From the NCBI GenBank assembly GCA_017615475.1, contig JAGAAC010000164.1, forward strand, positions 1 to 43,584: 43,584 nt of DNA, read 5' to 3'. This document shows positions 17,377 through 26,338 of the stretch, in pieces. This DNA is from Clostridia bacterium (lineage in GTDB: Bacteria; Bacillota; Clostridia; Christensenellales; Aristaeellaceae). Every line of letters starts with the position of its first letter. The stretch's first letter is position 1. The position numbers and the translations under genes were made by a program. The notes below the pieces were generated by a model that saw only the letters and a list, made by a program, of their open reading frames with translations, was not told the origin of the DNA and did not search any database.

Positions 17377-17395
17377 TGAATAATATACAATAAAC
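17375..17395 (+). repeat. Degenerate heptad array (3 units)
   Basis: Period-7 units GATGAAT, AATATAC and AATAAAC start within the uxaA stop codon and end just before the kdgA ribosome site. They look like decayed members of the AAT family; no hairpin precedes them. Confidence 0.5.
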
Positions 17396-17411
17396 TGTGG
17401 AGGACAGGAAA

Positions 17412-18050
17412 ATGACGGATATGATGAAAAAACTGCAGGGGATTGGTATTGTGCCGGTTGTGGTGCTGGAGAGCGCTGAAGACGCGGTTCCGCTGGCGGA
17501 ACGGCTGATGGCCGGAGGACTTCCCTGCGCGGAAGTGACCTTCCGGACAGCGGCGGCGGAGGAATCCATCCGCCGCATGGCCAAGGCTTTTCCGGAAATG
17601 ATCATCGGCGCGGGGACCGTGCTGACAACAGAGCAGGCAGACCGGGCTATCGATGCGGGCGCGACATTCATTGTCAGTCCCGGGTTTAATCCGAAGGTGA
17701 CGGAGCATGTGCTGAAAAAGGGCGTTCCCATGACACCCGGCGTGTGCACTCCGACGGAGATTGAAGCGGCTCTGCAGTTTGACCTGGACGTGCTGAAATT
17801 TTTCCCTGCGGAACCGGCAGGCGGTCTGAAGATGATCAAAGCGCTGGCGGCACCGTATGTGGGTCTTCACTTTATGCCGACCGGCGGCATCAACGCGGCA
17901 AATGTGCGGGATTACCTGGCTTATGACCGGATTGTGGCCTGCGGAGGAAGCTGGATGGTCAGCGGCAAACTGGTTAAGGAAGGCCGGTTTGACGAGATTG
18001 AAAAGCTGGTGCGGGAAGCAGCCGGCATTGTGAAGGAAATCAGGGGGTAA
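17412..18050 (+). CDS. kdgA: KDPG / KHG aldolase
   Basis: Cytosolic class I aldolase that splits 2-keto-3-deoxy-6-phosphogluconate into pyruvate and glyceraldehyde 3-phosphate, the last step of both hexuronate branches. The catalytic Glu lies in CAEVTFRT (about residue 40), and the Schiff-base Lys in VLKFFPAEPAGG (about 127); GAGTVLT and TGGI complete the TIM-barrel phosphate site. The length of 212 residues is typical. ATG 17412 is fixed by GGAGGA at 17399-17404. Five bases separate it from kdgK. The symbol eda would be equally correct. Confidence 0.95.
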   Translation: MTDMMKKLQGIGIVPVVVLESAEDAVPLAERLMAGGLPCAEVTFRTAAAEESIRRMAKAFPEMIIGAGTVLTTEQADRAIDAGATFIVSPGFNPKVTEHVLKKGVPMTPGVCTPTEIEAALQFDLDVLKFFPAEPAGGLKMIKALAAPYVGLHFMPTGGINAANVRDYLAYDRIVACGGSWMVSGKLVKEGRFDEIEKLVREAAGIVKEIRG

Positions 18051-18055
18051 GGGAA

Positions 18056-19153
18056 ATGGATCTTCATCTGAAATCTGCGGAAGAATGCCGCTATGACGCG
18101 GTGTCCCTGGGTGAAATCATGCTGCGCCTGGATCCTGGCGAGGGCAGGATCCGTACCGCACGGGAGTTCAAAGTCTGGGAAGGCGGCGGTGAATACAATG
18201 TGGTCCGGGGCCTGCACAAGTGCTTTGGCCTGAAAACCGGTGTCATGACCGCTTTTGCGGATAACGAGGTCGGCAAGCTGTTAAAAGACCTGATTGAGCA
18301 GGGCGGTGTGGATACAAGCCTGATCTGCTGGAAAAAAACGGACGGTATCGGCCGCGTCTGCCGGAACGGCCTGAACTTCACCGAGCGCGGCTTCGGGATC
18401 CGGGGAGCTGTGGGCTGCTCCGACCGCGCCAATACCGCGATTTCCAAAGCAACGCCTGATGATTTTGACTTTGACTATATCTTCGGAAAGCTCGGAGTAC
18501 GGTGGCTGCATACAGGCGGTATCTACGCGGCGCTGTCCGAACAGAGCTGTGAAACCGTTATTGCTGCCTGCAAAACCGCGAAGAAATACGGCACGCTGGT
18601 TTCCTATGATCTGAACTACCGTCCCTCCATGTGGTCGGCCATCGGCGGTCTGGAGAAAGCCCGGGAAGTCAACCGGGAAGTGGCGAAATATGTGGATGTG
18701 ATGATCGGAAATGAAGAAGATTTTACCGCGTGCCTGGGCCTCCAGGTGGAAGGCAATGATGAAAACCTGAAGGAACTGAACCTGGATGGGTATTATAAAA
18801 TGATTGCGGAGGCCGCAAAACAATATCCCAACTTCAAGGCGATTGCCACCACACTGCGCACCGTCAGAACCGCGACGGTGAACGACTGGAAAGCAATCTG
18901 CTGGGCAGACGGGCAAGTATATATGTCCAAGGCTTTTGACGGCCTGGAAATCCTGGACCGGGTCGGCGGCGGCGATTCCTTTGCTTCCGGACTGATTTAC
19001 GGCCTGATGACGACCGGAGATCCGGAGACGGCTGTGAATTACGGTGCTGCCCACGGGGCACTGGCCATGACCACTCCCGGAGATACCAGTATGGCGAGCA
19101 GGGAAGAAGTGGAATCCATCATAAAGAACGGCAGCGCAAGAGTAAAACGGTAA
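18056..19153 (+). CDS. kdgK: 2-keto-3-deoxygluconate kinase
   Basis: PfkB-family sugar kinase that phosphorylates 2-keto-3-deoxygluconate with ATP. The N-terminal SLGEIMLRLDPGEGRIR and the glycine-rich GGGEYNVVRGL segment match the sugar-binding part; the C-terminal signature DRVGGGDSFASGLIYGL (about residue 300) holds the anion hole and catalytic Asp. At 365 residues it is slightly longer than average, mostly through an insertion around 225-245. It completes the common lower pathway together with kdgA. Confidence 0.93.
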   Translation: MDLHLKSAEECRYDAVSLGEIMLRLDPGEGRIRTAREFKVWEGGGEYNVVRGLHKCFGLKTGVMTAFADNEVGKLLKDLIEQGGVDTSLICWKKTDGIGRVCRNGLNFTERGFGIRGAVGCSDRANTAISKATPDDFDFDYIFGKLGVRWLHTGGIYAALSEQSCETVIAACKTAKKYGTLVSYDLNYRPSMWSAIGGLEKAREVNREVAKYVDVMIGNEEDFTACLGLQVEGNDENLKELNLDGYYKMIAEAAKQYPNFKAIATTLRTVRTATVNDWKAICWADGQVYMSKAFDGLEILDRVGGGDSFASGLIYGLMTTGDPETAVNYGAAHGALAMTTPGDTSMASREEVESIIKNGSARVKR

Positions 19154-19157
19154 AAAG

Positions 19158-19192
19158 AATTCATAATTCACAATTCATAATTATGAATTGTG
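19158..19192 (+). repeat. AAT-heptad array forming a perfect palindrome (5 units)
   Basis: Five units of types AATTCAT, AATTCAC, AATTATG and AATTGTG. The second half, 19169-19192, is a perfect 24-base palindrome, so the heptads themselves form the hairpin. It separates kdgK from uxaC within the operon and could act as an intercistronic RNA stem. Confidence 0.85.
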
Positions 19193-19219
19193 TCAGCGTA
19201 TAAGCGGAAAGGGGTTTAC

Positions 19220-20635
19220 ATGAAAGAGTTTCTGGACAGGGATTTCCTGCTGAATACGGAAGCGGCGAAAAAACTTTATCATGAAGCGGCGGAGGGAATG
19301 CCGATCATCGACTATCACTGCCATCTGAGCCCAAAGGAAATCTGGGAGGATGTCCGGTATGAAAACATCACCCAGGTGTGGCTGGGCGGTGACCACTACA
19401 AATGGCGTCTGATGCGGTCTGCGGGGGTGCCGGAGAAGTATGTCACCGGCAACGCCCCGGACCGGGAAAAGTTTGAGAAGTACGCGGAAGTGCTGGGAAA
19501 GGCTGTCGGCAATCCCCTGCATCACTGGAGCCACCTGGAGCTCCGCCGGTTCTTCGGCTATGAGGGCATCCTGAACAGGGAAACAGCCGGGGAAGTCTGG
19601 GAACTGGCCAACAAAAAGCTGCAGGAAGAGGGTTATTCCGCACGCGGACTCATTATGATGAGCAACGTGAAGACCATCTGCACAACGGATGATCCGGTGG
19701 ACAGCCTGGAGTGGCACGAAAAGCTGGCTGCGGACAAGACCTTCCCGGTGACAGTGCTGCCGGCATGGCGTCCGGACAAAGCCATGAACCTGGAAAAGGC
19801 GGATTATCCGGAATACATCGCGCGGCTGGAAAAAGCGGCGGGAATGAAGATCAGCAGTTTTGCCGGCCTGAAGAAAGCTCTGCACGCACGGCTGGACTTC
19901 TTTGCGGATCATGGCTGCAAACTGAGTGACCACGGACTGAACTATGTGATGTTTGCTCCGGCAGACGAGAATGAAATTGAGAAGATTTTCGCGGAACGGA
20001 TGGAAGGCTTGCTGCCTGACGCGGAAAAGGAAGCTGAATTCAAGTATGCCTTCATGGCGGCCATGGCAGCGGAGTACAGGGAGCGGAACTGGGTGATGCA
20101 GCTGCACTATGGCTGCCGCCGTGACAACAATCCGGTGACTTTCCGGGCCATGGGACCGGATACCGGCTTTGACTGTGTGGACAATTCCGCTCCCAGCGGC
20201 CAGACAGCTGCATTCCTTGGGGCGCTGGAGGAGGCTGGGAACCTGCCCAAGACGATCCTGTACAGCCTGAACACCAATGACAACGCCGCGATTGATACCA
20301 TCCTGGGCTGTTTCCAGAATGACACGGCGATCGGAAGAATCCAGCATGGTTCTGCCTGGTGGTTCAATGATCATTTTGACGGGATGACGGAGCAGATGAA
20401 GAGCCTGGCTTCACTGGGATATCTGGCAGGATTTGTGGGAATGCTGACGGACAGCCGGAGTTTCCTGAGCTATCCGCGGCATGAGTATTTCCGCCGCATC
20501 CTGTGCCGGATTCTGGGCGAATGGGTTGAGGAAGGTTTCTATCCGGAAGATTACGATACGCTGAAGGAGATTGTGGCGGATATCAGCTACAATAACGCAA
20601 AACGGTATTTCGATTTTGAAGAGAAAAAGATCTGA
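19220..20635 (+). CDS. uxaC: Uronate isomerase (glucuronate/galacturonate isomerase)
   Basis: Amidohydrolase-superfamily enzyme that converts D-glucuronate to D-fructuronate and D-galacturonate to D-tagaturonate, the entry step of both branches. The metal-binding YHCHLSPKEIWED is at about residue 33, GGDHYKWRLMR at about 62, and the C-terminal DSRSFLSYPRHEYFRR motif (about 410) is typical of UxaC. Length is 471 residues, as expected. ATG 19220 has GGAAAGGGG upstream; an earlier in-frame start at 19190 lies within a heptad palindrome and was not used. A strong terminator ends the operon. Confidence 0.96.
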   Translation: MKEFLDRDFLLNTEAAKKLYHEAAEGMPIIDYHCHLSPKEIWEDVRYENITQVWLGGDHYKWRLMRSAGVPEKYVTGNAPDREKFEKYAEVLGKAVGNPLHHWSHLELRRFFGYEGILNRETAGEVWELANKKLQEEGYSARGLIMMSNVKTICTTDDPVDSLEWHEKLAADKTFPVTVLPAWRPDKAMNLEKADYPEYIARLEKAAGMKISSFAGLKKALHARLDFFADHGCKLSDHGLNYVMFAPADENEIEKIFAERMEGLLPDAEKEAEFKYAFMAAMAAEYRERNWVMQLHYGCRRDNNPVTFRAMGPDTGFDCVDNSAPSGQTAAFLGALEEAGNLPKTILYSLNTNDNAAIDTILGCFQNDTAIGRIQHGSAWWFNDHFDGMTEQMKSLASLGYLAGFVGMLTDSRSFLSYPRHEYFRRILCRILGEWVEEGFYPEDYDTLKEIVADISYNNAKRYFDFEEKKI

Positions 20636-20648
20636 ACATGACTGAAAG

Positions 20649-20680
20649 ACGGCGCCGGTTCTTCCGGCGCCGTTCTTTTT
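20649..20680 (+). terminator. Intrinsic terminator of the uxaB-uxaC operon
   Basis: A 10-bp perfect GC stem (20649-20658 with 20664-20673, loop TTCTT) is followed by CTTTTTT. It also lies at the 3' end of the convergent AraC gene. Confidence 0.92.
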
Positions 20681-21474
20681 TATTCCGGATCATAATCCAC
20701 CCGGCTGCTGTCCTGCCCGGGGACAGTTCTGTCCGGCAGGGCTTCCAGGTAATTCCGCGGGGCGGTGCCGTATTTTTTTCTGAATATTTTTGAAAAATAC
20801 AGGGGGTCATTGAAACCGCACAGCGCGGCAATGTCCGCAATGGTCCGCGTGCCGGCGCTGGCGTCTCCGGCCAGCAGTTCCGCCGCAATCTTCAGCCGTT
20901 TATCCACAAGATACCGATGGGGTGTAACACCCAGTTCTTTCTGGAAAAGCTTACGAAGGTAATCGTAGCTGAAGGGCAGGGAGTGGAGATAGGTATCCAG
21001 TTCATAGGAACTGTCAGCATAGTTGGCGATAATGTTATTCTCGATCTGGGCAACGATGGGCGTGAGGACGGTTCCGGTCTGATAGGCGGCAAGATAGCAG
21101 ACAATCAGGTCGCCGTAGATGAGCAGCAGGCGGGAAGATTCCTTCCGGTCAGAGTAGAAATGGAAGGATGCCGCGCTGAAAGCATCCAGCAGGAAATGGT
21201 TGGAATCGTCGGAGACGACCAGCGGTGCTGAAACAGAAAGGGCCGGCGACACCATGTTGATATGGATATTCTGGAAACCGTCCGTACAGGCATTGGCGTG
21301 GGGCGTCATGGGCGGAATGATGACCACGTCCCCTTCTTTGTAATCCAGGCTTCTGTTGTCAAACTGAAAGGTGCCGGAACCCTGGGTGCAGTAAACAAAC
21401 TCCCAGCTTTCATGGGCATGCCGGGAAACGGTATAAACGGCAGTGTGCCTGCCAACGTAGGTGATATCATTCAT
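20680..21474 (-). CDS. AraC family regulator, cupin plus HTH (hexuronate cluster)
   Basis: A 264-residue transcription factor. The N-terminal cupin sensor domain begins with SRHAHESWEFVYCTQGSGTF and KEGDVVIIPPMTPHA. The C-terminal double HTH shows LPFSYDYLRKLFQKELGVTPHRYLVDKRL and IADIAALCGFNDPLYFSKIFRKKYG. The start at 21474 is fixed by a GGAGGA site; an upstream Met at 21579 lies before the promoter. It lies between the two uronate operons, convergent to uxaC and co-directional with uxuB but separated by uxuB's terminator and served by its own promoter, so it probably controls one or both operons in response to a uronate. Ligand is inferred from location only. Confidence 0.9.
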   Translation of the reverse strand: MNDITYVGRHTAVYTVSRHAHESWEFVYCTQGSGTFQFDNRSLDYKEGDVVIIPPMTPHANACTDGFQNIHINMVSPALSVSAPLVVSDDSNHFLLDAFSAASFHFYSDRKESSRLLLIYGDLIVCYLAAYQTGTVLTPIVAQIENNIIANYADSSYELDTYLHSLPFSYDYLRKLFQKELGVTPHRYLVDKRLKIAAELLAGDASAGTRTIADIAALCGFNDPLYFSKIFRKKYGTAPRNYLEALPDRTVPGQDSSRVDYDPE

Positions 21475-21524
21475 GCCGGAGTCCTCCGATCGGGCGGGGC
21501 TGATGATGAAACTGATTTTAGCAG

Positions 21525-21553
21525 ATTGTAACATGCAGCCTGCTGAAAAACAA
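21525..21553 (-). promoter_or_regulatory. Sigma-A-type promoter for the AraC gene at 20680
   Basis: On the - strand, TTGTTT (21548-21553) and TACAAT (21525-21530) are 17 bases apart, with an upstream TG giving an extended -10. Confidence 0.7.
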
Positions 21554-21583
21554 GCGGATGAAGGAATGCGGAGAGGCATCAGA

Positions 21584-21615
21584 AAAGGGAGGCACGGGCT
21601 TGCGTGCCTCCCTTT
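21584..21615 (-). terminator. Intrinsic terminator after uxuB
   Basis: A 13-bp stem (21584-21596 with 21603-21615, 6-base loop), followed on the - strand by a short T-run. It closes the dctP-uxuB operon. Confidence 0.85.
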
Positions 21616-21629
21616 GACATCGGTTATGA

Positions 21630-23243
21630 TCAGCAGTTCAGGTACTTCCGCAGGGTATCCCTTACGGCTCCGGGACCGCGGATTTCCTCCAGAAAGAAAC
21701 CTGTGATCTTCTCGCCCAGCGGGCAGGCGGTCAGATCGCTTCCGAAGATCACGGGATTGGAGAGGATGGGCTGCAGCTTGTCACCGCAGGTTTCCTGACG
21801 GCCCAGTTCGATTCCTGCCAGCTGCGCCTGGAGGTCCGCCAGCAGCGGGTCGGAGGAAAGGGGCATGGGATTGCCTTTGTCATCCACACCCAGCAGGTAA
21901 CGAAGCCAGCCTGCAATGGCGAGAGGAAGCGCTGTCAGCTGGTCCATAGAACGGCCTTCAGAAAGGTAGCTGCGGATGGTTTCACCGAAACGGATACCGA
22001 CTTTCTGGGAGGTATCCGTGGCAATGCGCTGGGGCGCGTCCGGCATGAAGGGATTGGGGAGACGCTCTTCCATCACTTCATCGATAAAAGCCTTGGGACT
22101 GAGAATGCCGGGATCTGTTACCACCGGCAGGCCTTCCTGATACCCCAGGCGCCGGATCAGCTTCACCAGGTCCGCATCCTTCATTTCATCGCGGATCAGG
22201 GTGTAGCCCAGCAGGCAGCCATAAACTGCCAGTGCGGTATGCAGCGGATTCAGGCAGGTGGTCACCTTCATCCGTTCAGTCTTATTGACGGTATCCCGGT
22301 CGGTGAAATATACACCGGCTTTTTCCAGCGGCGGACGTCCGTTGGGGAACTTGTCCTCCACCACCAGGTACTGGGCTTTCTCGGCGTTCACGAAAGGCGC
22401 AACGAAGGTGCCGCGGGGCGTTTCCAGGGGAGCCATATCCTCGATTCCGGCTTCTTCCAGCATCCGCTGGACTTCCGGGGCGGGGCGGGGAGTAATCTTG
22501 TCGATCATGCTCCAGGGGAAGGAGACTTGTGCTTCATCGGTCAGCCAGGCAACAAAATCATCCGGGACAAAACCGTTTGAGTTCCAGGCGCGGGCTACTT
22601 CCAGGATGCTGCTCTGCAGCTTTTCACCGTTGTGGCTGCAGTTGTCCATGCTGACAACCGCCAGAGGAGCCTTGCCGGCCTGATAACGGTGGAAAAGCAG
22701 GGCGGTCACAATGGTCATGGCGTGGCGGGCCTGCAGAGGACCGTTTGCCAGGTCTTCGGAAACCACTTTCAGATACCGGCCGTCAATGCCCCGGAGCGCA
22801 TAGCCCTTTTCGGTGATCGTGAAACTGATCATCTGCAGGGAAGGCGCAGCGAAAGCCCGTAGCAGGCGTCCGTAATCCGCTTTCTCACCGGGCTGGGCCA
22901 CAACTGCCTCCGAAACGGAAGCGATGATCTCCTTGTCAATGGTGGCATCCGCGTTGAGGGTGACGCTCATGGTCAGATTGTTATATCCGCCGTAGATCAT
23001 CCGGATGTTATCCACGTCGAAGGTGTCGGCGGCGATGATACCCCGGTCGGACAGGCCTTCGTTCAGGAGCCGCTGCTGCAGCGCGGCAATGAAAGCCCGG
23101 AAAATGTTGCCGGCACCGAAGTGCACCCAGATGGGCGCTTCGTCCGTCTTTTTCCGCATCAGCTCAATGTCATAAGCGGGCAGCCGGACGCCCGCCTTCT
23201 CCCAGGCGGCACGATCTTTCAGCGCCTCCAGATTTACTTTCAT
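21630..23243 (-). CDS. uxuB: Fructuronate reductase (mannonate oxidoreductase)
   Basis: NADH-dependent enzyme that reduces D-fructuronate to D-mannonate in glucuronate breakdown. It is a 537-residue member of the mannitol dehydrogenase family with IWVHFGAGNIFRAFIAALQ (about residue 38) as the nucleotide-binding entry and MKVTTCLNPLHTALAVYGC (about 325) carrying the catalytic Lys/His region. The Bacillota-type UxuB is longer than the E. coli enzyme, as here. Start 23243 follows AAGGA. It is the last gene of the - strand operon, 33 bases after uxuA. Confidence 0.93.
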   Translation of the reverse strand: MKVNLEALKDRAAWEKAGVRLPAYDIELMRKKTDEAPIWVHFGAGNIFRAFIAALQQRLLNEGLSDRGIIAADTFDVDNIRMIYGGYNNLTMSVTLNADATIDKEIIASVSEAVVAQPGEKADYGRLLRAFAAPSLQMISFTITEKGYALRGIDGRYLKVVSEDLANGPLQARHAMTIVTALLFHRYQAGKAPLAVVSMDNCSHNGEKLQSSILEVARAWNSNGFVPDDFVAWLTDEAQVSFPWSMIDKITPRPAPEVQRMLEEAGIEDMAPLETPRGTFVAPFVNAEKAQYLVVEDKFPNGRPPLEKAGVYFTDRDTVNKTERMKVTTCLNPLHTALAVYGCLLGYTLIRDEMKDADLVKLIRRLGYQEGLPVVTDPGILSPKAFIDEVMEERLPNPFMPDAPQRIATDTSQKVGIRFGETIRSYLSEGRSMDQLTALPLAIAGWLRYLLGVDDKGNPMPLSSDPLLADLQAQLAGIELGRQETCGDKLQPILSNPVIFGSDLTACPLGEKITGFFLEEIRGPGAVRDTLRKYLNC

Positions 23244-23276
23244 ATCTATCCTTCGTCCTTTCCTTTGTTACGGCAG

Positions 23277-24353
23277 TCATTGTGCATTATTCTTTTCAAG
23301 CGCTTCCCACAGGCCGTTCAGGTAAGCTACGCCGAGGGCACGGTCATACAGGCCGTAACCGGGACGTCCCTGCTCATCCCAGATCATGCGCCCATGGTCC
23401 GGGCGGATATAGGTATCCGGGCAGGTTTCGTGAATAGCCTTCATGATTTCATATACATCCAGGTCGCCGGTGGAGGACAGATGGGATGCTTCCCGGAAAT
23501 GATGATAGCCAAGGTATTTGACATTGCGGACATGCATGGCGCCGATGCGGTTCATGCTTCCGAAATGTCGGATGGCTGCGGGAATATCGTTGTCCGGGTT
23601 GGAACCGAGGGAACCGGTGCACAGGCACAGGGTGTTGGCGGGGCTGTCGTGCAGCTGAACCATCTTGTCAAAATCCTCGATGCTGTGAGTGATCCGCGGC
23701 AGACCGAAGATCGGCCAGGCAGGATCATCCGGATGGCAGGCCATCCGCACACCGACTTCCTCACAGACGGGAATGACGGCGTCCAGGAAGTACTTGAAGT
23801 TTTTCCGGAGGCCGTCCGGGGTCATGCCTTCATACTGCTTCAGGGTTGTTTCCAGCAGGGCCAGCCGTTCCGGCTCCCAGCCGGGAAGGGAAAAGCCCTT
23901 GCTGCCTGCCGCTGTACGGCGGACGATCTCCAGGGGACCCATATCTCCAAGGTCTTTCTCATCAAAATACAGGCTGTTGCTGCCGTCCTCCGGGATTACC
24001 CGGGCCAGATCCGTCCGCAGCCAGTCAAACACGGGCATGAAGTTATAGATGATGACCTTTACACCATGCTTTGCCAGCATACGGATGGTGGAAATGTAAT
24101 TGGCGATATATTCATCCCGCCTGCCAAGGCCGGTTTTGATATCTTCATGGACGTTCACAGACTCGATGACTTCAATTTCAAGCCCGGCATCGTTGACTTC
24201 CTTTTTCAGCGCGATGAATTCATCTTCCGGCCAGTCCACACCGGCGGGCTTTTCCAGCAGGCCCATGAGACCGGTCATGCCGGGGATTTGTTTGATGTAT
24301 TTCAGCGGAATCGGGTCAGACTGGCTTCCATACCAGCGAAATGTCATTTTCAT
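23277..24353 (-). CDS. uxuA: Mannonate dehydratase
   Basis: Converts D-mannonate to 2-keto-3-deoxygluconate, where the glucuronate branch joins the galacturonate branch. It is a 358-residue TIM-barrel metalloenzyme; [20 protein letters not shown] at the start, [10 protein letters not shown] (about 107), [18 protein letters not shown] (about 195), LCLCTGSLG and the C-terminal [12 protein letters not shown] are all UxuA hallmarks with metal-binding Cys, His and Asp. Start at 24353 is set by a GGAGGA site; the frame stays open further upstream through dctM but that part is a shadow. A stem-loop lies just before the ribosome site. Confidence 0.96.
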   Translation of the reverse strand: MKMTFRWYGSQSDPIPLKYIKQIPGMTGLMGLLEKPAGVDWPEDEFIALKKEVNDAGLEIEVIESVNVHEDIKTGLGRRDEYIANYISTIRMLAKHGVKVIIYNFMPVFDWLRTDLARVIPEDGSNSLYFDEKDLGDMGPLEIVRRTAAGSKGFSLPGWEPERLALLETTLKQYEGMTPDGLRKNFKYFLDAVIPVCEEVGVRMACHPDDPAWPIFGLPRITHSIEDFDKMVQLHDSPANTLCLCTGSLGSNPDNDIPAAIRHFGSMNRIGAMHVRNVKYLGYHHFREASHLSSTGDLDVYEIMKAIHETCPDTYIRPDHGRMIWDEQGRPGYGLYDRALGVAYLNGLWEALEKNNAQ

Positions 24354-24374
24354 AAGCTTATTTCCTCCAAAGCA

Positions 24375-24402
24375 CGGGTACCCGGATTTTTCCGGGTACC
24401 CG
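24375..24402 (-). other. Intercistronic stem-loop between dctM and uxuA
   Basis: Perfect 11-bp stem (24375-24385 with 24392-24402) around ATTTTT. The + strand loop is T-rich, but on the transcribed strand there is no T-run after the stem, so it is more likely an RNA-processing or stability element than a terminator. Confidence 0.6.
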
Positions 24403-24418
24403 CGGAATAAACAATTTA

Positions 24419-25720
24419 TTATAGCAGCGATCCAGTAATCTGGGGAAGCCAGAGGCTGATTGCCGGAATAAAGGAAATCAGCAGCAGCGCAACCAGCATG
24501 CACAGATAGAACGGCATCGTGGCGCGGACCACTTTTTCCATGGGGCGTTTTCCCACAGCGGAACCGATGAACAGCACCGCGCCTACAGGCGGCGTCAGCA
24601 GGCCGATACCGCAGTTCAGAACCATCATGATACCGAACTGAACCGGGTGGAGTCCAACGCTCATTGCCACCGGCAGCAGGATCGGCGTAGCGATCAGGAT
24701 GATCGGAGCCATGTCCATGATCATACCCAGCACCAGCAGAATCAGGTTCAGGAGAAGAATGACCACCACCGGGCTGCTGGAAATGCTTGTGATCAGGGCT
24801 GCGGCTTTTGCCGGCACATGCAGCAGTGTCAGGCAGTTGCCGAAGGCAGCGCTCATGGCGATCAGGATCAGCACAATGGAAAGGGTTTCCACACAGTTGT
24901 CCAGGCTCTTCCACACGCCTTTCCAGTTAAGACCTTTGTAGATGAACACGGAAACGAACAGAGAGTAGATGACCGCAATGGCGGCGGATTCGGTGGCGGT
25001 AAACGCACCGCCTACAACACCGATCACCACAATCAGTACAGCGGCCAGCGCCCAGAAAGACTTGACAAGCTGCTTGCCGAATGCTTTCAGGGAGAATTTC
25101 TCTCCCTTGGGATAATTGCGCTTTACGGAAAGGATGTAAGAACCAATCATCAGGGCAATTGCCAGCAGAGCGCCGGGCAGGTAGCCTGCCATAAACAGCG
25201 CGCCGACCGAAACACCGCCGGCGGTCATGGCGTAGATGACCATATTATGGCTGGGCGGCACCAGCAGACCCTCACAGGAGGAGGTGATGGTTACGGCAGT
25301 GGAGAAGTCCGCGTCATAACCTTCATCGACCATCATGGGGATCAGGATGGAACCCAGGGAAGCGGTGTCAGCAGCGGCGGAACCGGAAATGCCGCCGAAG
25401 AAGTAGGATGCCACGATGTTTACCATGGCCAGACCGCCGCGCATCCAGCCAACCAGCGAGTTGGCCAGCGCAATCAGTTTGTCTGATATACCTCCTGTAC
25501 CCATCAGCACACCCATTGTAATGAAGAACGGGACTGCCATCAGGGAGAAGGACCAAACGCCTTTTACCATCTGCTGGGGCAGCGTTACCAGGTTCAGGCC
25601 CATGGAAATCATGCACAGAACCGTGGAAATACCCACAGCGTAAGCAATCGGGAAACGCATCCCGACCATGATCAGGAAACTGCCCAGCAGGATAATCGTG
25701 GATAAGGTTTCAGCATCCAT
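24419..25720 (-). CDS. dctM: TRAP transporter large permease
   Basis: Main membrane subunit of a tripartite ATP-independent periplasmic (TRAP) importer, driven by an ion gradient. The 433 residues form about 12 hydrophobic segments. [20 protein letters not shown] (about 108) is the conserved DctM signature, and [10 protein letters not shown] follows. It starts 2 bases after dctQ's stop codon, with AGGAGGG inside the dctQ end, so translation is probably coupled. Context (uxuA, uxuB downstream) points to a hexuronate substrate, comparable to other TRAP systems beside uronate genes. Confidence 0.94.
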   Translation of the reverse strand: MDAETLSTIILLGSFLIMVGMRFPIAYAVGISTVLCMISMGLNLVTLPQQMVKGVWSFSLMAVPFFITMGVLMGTGGISDKLIALANSLVGWMRGGLAMVNIVASYFFGGISGSAAADTASLGSILIPMMVDEGYDADFSTAVTITSSCEGLLVPPSHNMVIYAMTAGGVSVGALFMAGYLPGALLAIALMIGSYILSVKRNYPKGEKFSLKAFGKQLVKSFWALAAVLIVVIGVVGGAFTATESAAIAVIYSLFVSVFIYKGLNWKGVWKSLDNCVETLSIVLILIAMSAAFGNCLTLLHVPAKAAALITSISSSPVVVILLLNLILLVLGMIMDMAPIILIATPILLPVAMSVGLHPVQFGIMMVLNCGIGLLTPPVGAVLFIGSAVGKRPMEKVVRATMPFYLCMLVALLLISFIPAISLWLPQITGSLL

Positions 25721-25722
25721 GA

Positions 25723-26259
25723 TCAGTTTCCCTCCTTTACCGGCTCTTTTACAAAGAACGCCTCAATATGCCGGAACACCTGTTCCAGCTCAAAGATGAT
25801 CATACCTATGCCCGCTACAGGAATCGGCAGGTACTGCCAGAATTTGCTCAGGGTAGGGATTGCAGCATATTTTCCGCGGACGCTCAGCGGAGAATTGCAG
25901 AATTTGATGCCGTAAATCACCAGCATCACACCCAGGGCAAGCACTGCCAGGTCGGCGATCAGGTCTGAAACCAGCAGTACTTTCTTTGGCAGATATTTAT
26001 CAAAGGCGGTCATGCGGATGTGGGCCCGGCGGCGGATCGCCAGCGTGGCGGAAAGAACTGCCATGTAGACCATCAGCGTCAGGACGATTTCCACACTCCA
26101 CTTGGGATCTGTGATAAACGGAATATACCGTCCGGCCACAGCCCAGGCCGTGATGATAATATCGCCGATCAGCAGCAGTTTGCAGATGAACAGCATGATC
26201 TTGTATGTCCAGTCATACAGGGGCTTGATCTTCTCAAGCATCTTAAAGAAAGCCGGCAT
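25723..26259 (-). CDS. dctQ: TRAP transporter small permease
   Basis: A 178-residue four-helix membrane subunit that joins DctM. Hydrophobic segments are near 21-42, 57-75, 95-118 and 140-160; the RRRAHIRMTAFDKYLPKK motif (about 77) between the second and third helices is the usual DctQ signature. Start 26259 has an AAGGAG site. It lies between dctP and dctM in the standard PQM order. Confidence 0.9.
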   Translation of the reverse strand: MPAFFKMLEKIKPLYDWTYKIMLFICKLLLIGDIIITAWAVAGRYIPFITDPKWSVEIVLTLMVYMAVLSATLAIRRRAHIRMTAFDKYLPKKVLLVSDLIADLAVLALGVMLVIYGIKFCNSPLSVRGKYAAIPTLSKFWQYLPIPVAGIGMIIFELEQVFRHIEAFFVKEPVKEGN

Positions 26260-26289
26260 TGGAAGAGACTCCTTTCATACAGAAGGGGA

Positions 26290-26319
26290 AAGGGATGCAG
26301 GGTTTCCCCTGCACCCCTT
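26290..26319 (-). other. Intercistronic stem-loop between dctP and dctQ
   Basis: A 13-bp stem with a single A-C mismatch (26290-26302 with 26307-26319, loop of 4). Such stems after binding-protein genes are known to protect the upstream RNA and let the binding protein be made in excess over the permease. Confidence 0.7.
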
Positions 26320-26338
26320 CAGAATGATTTGTTCGGGA

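Noticed and set aside
24406..24419. Two heptad-like units beside the dctM-uxuA stem
   Set aside because: Only two units, and the orientation is opposite to the gene; could be chance in AT-rich DNA.
24354..24914. N-terminal extension of uxuA through dctM
   Set aside because: It overlaps the well-supported dctM gene in another frame, and UxuA has its own ribosome site and normal start at 24353.
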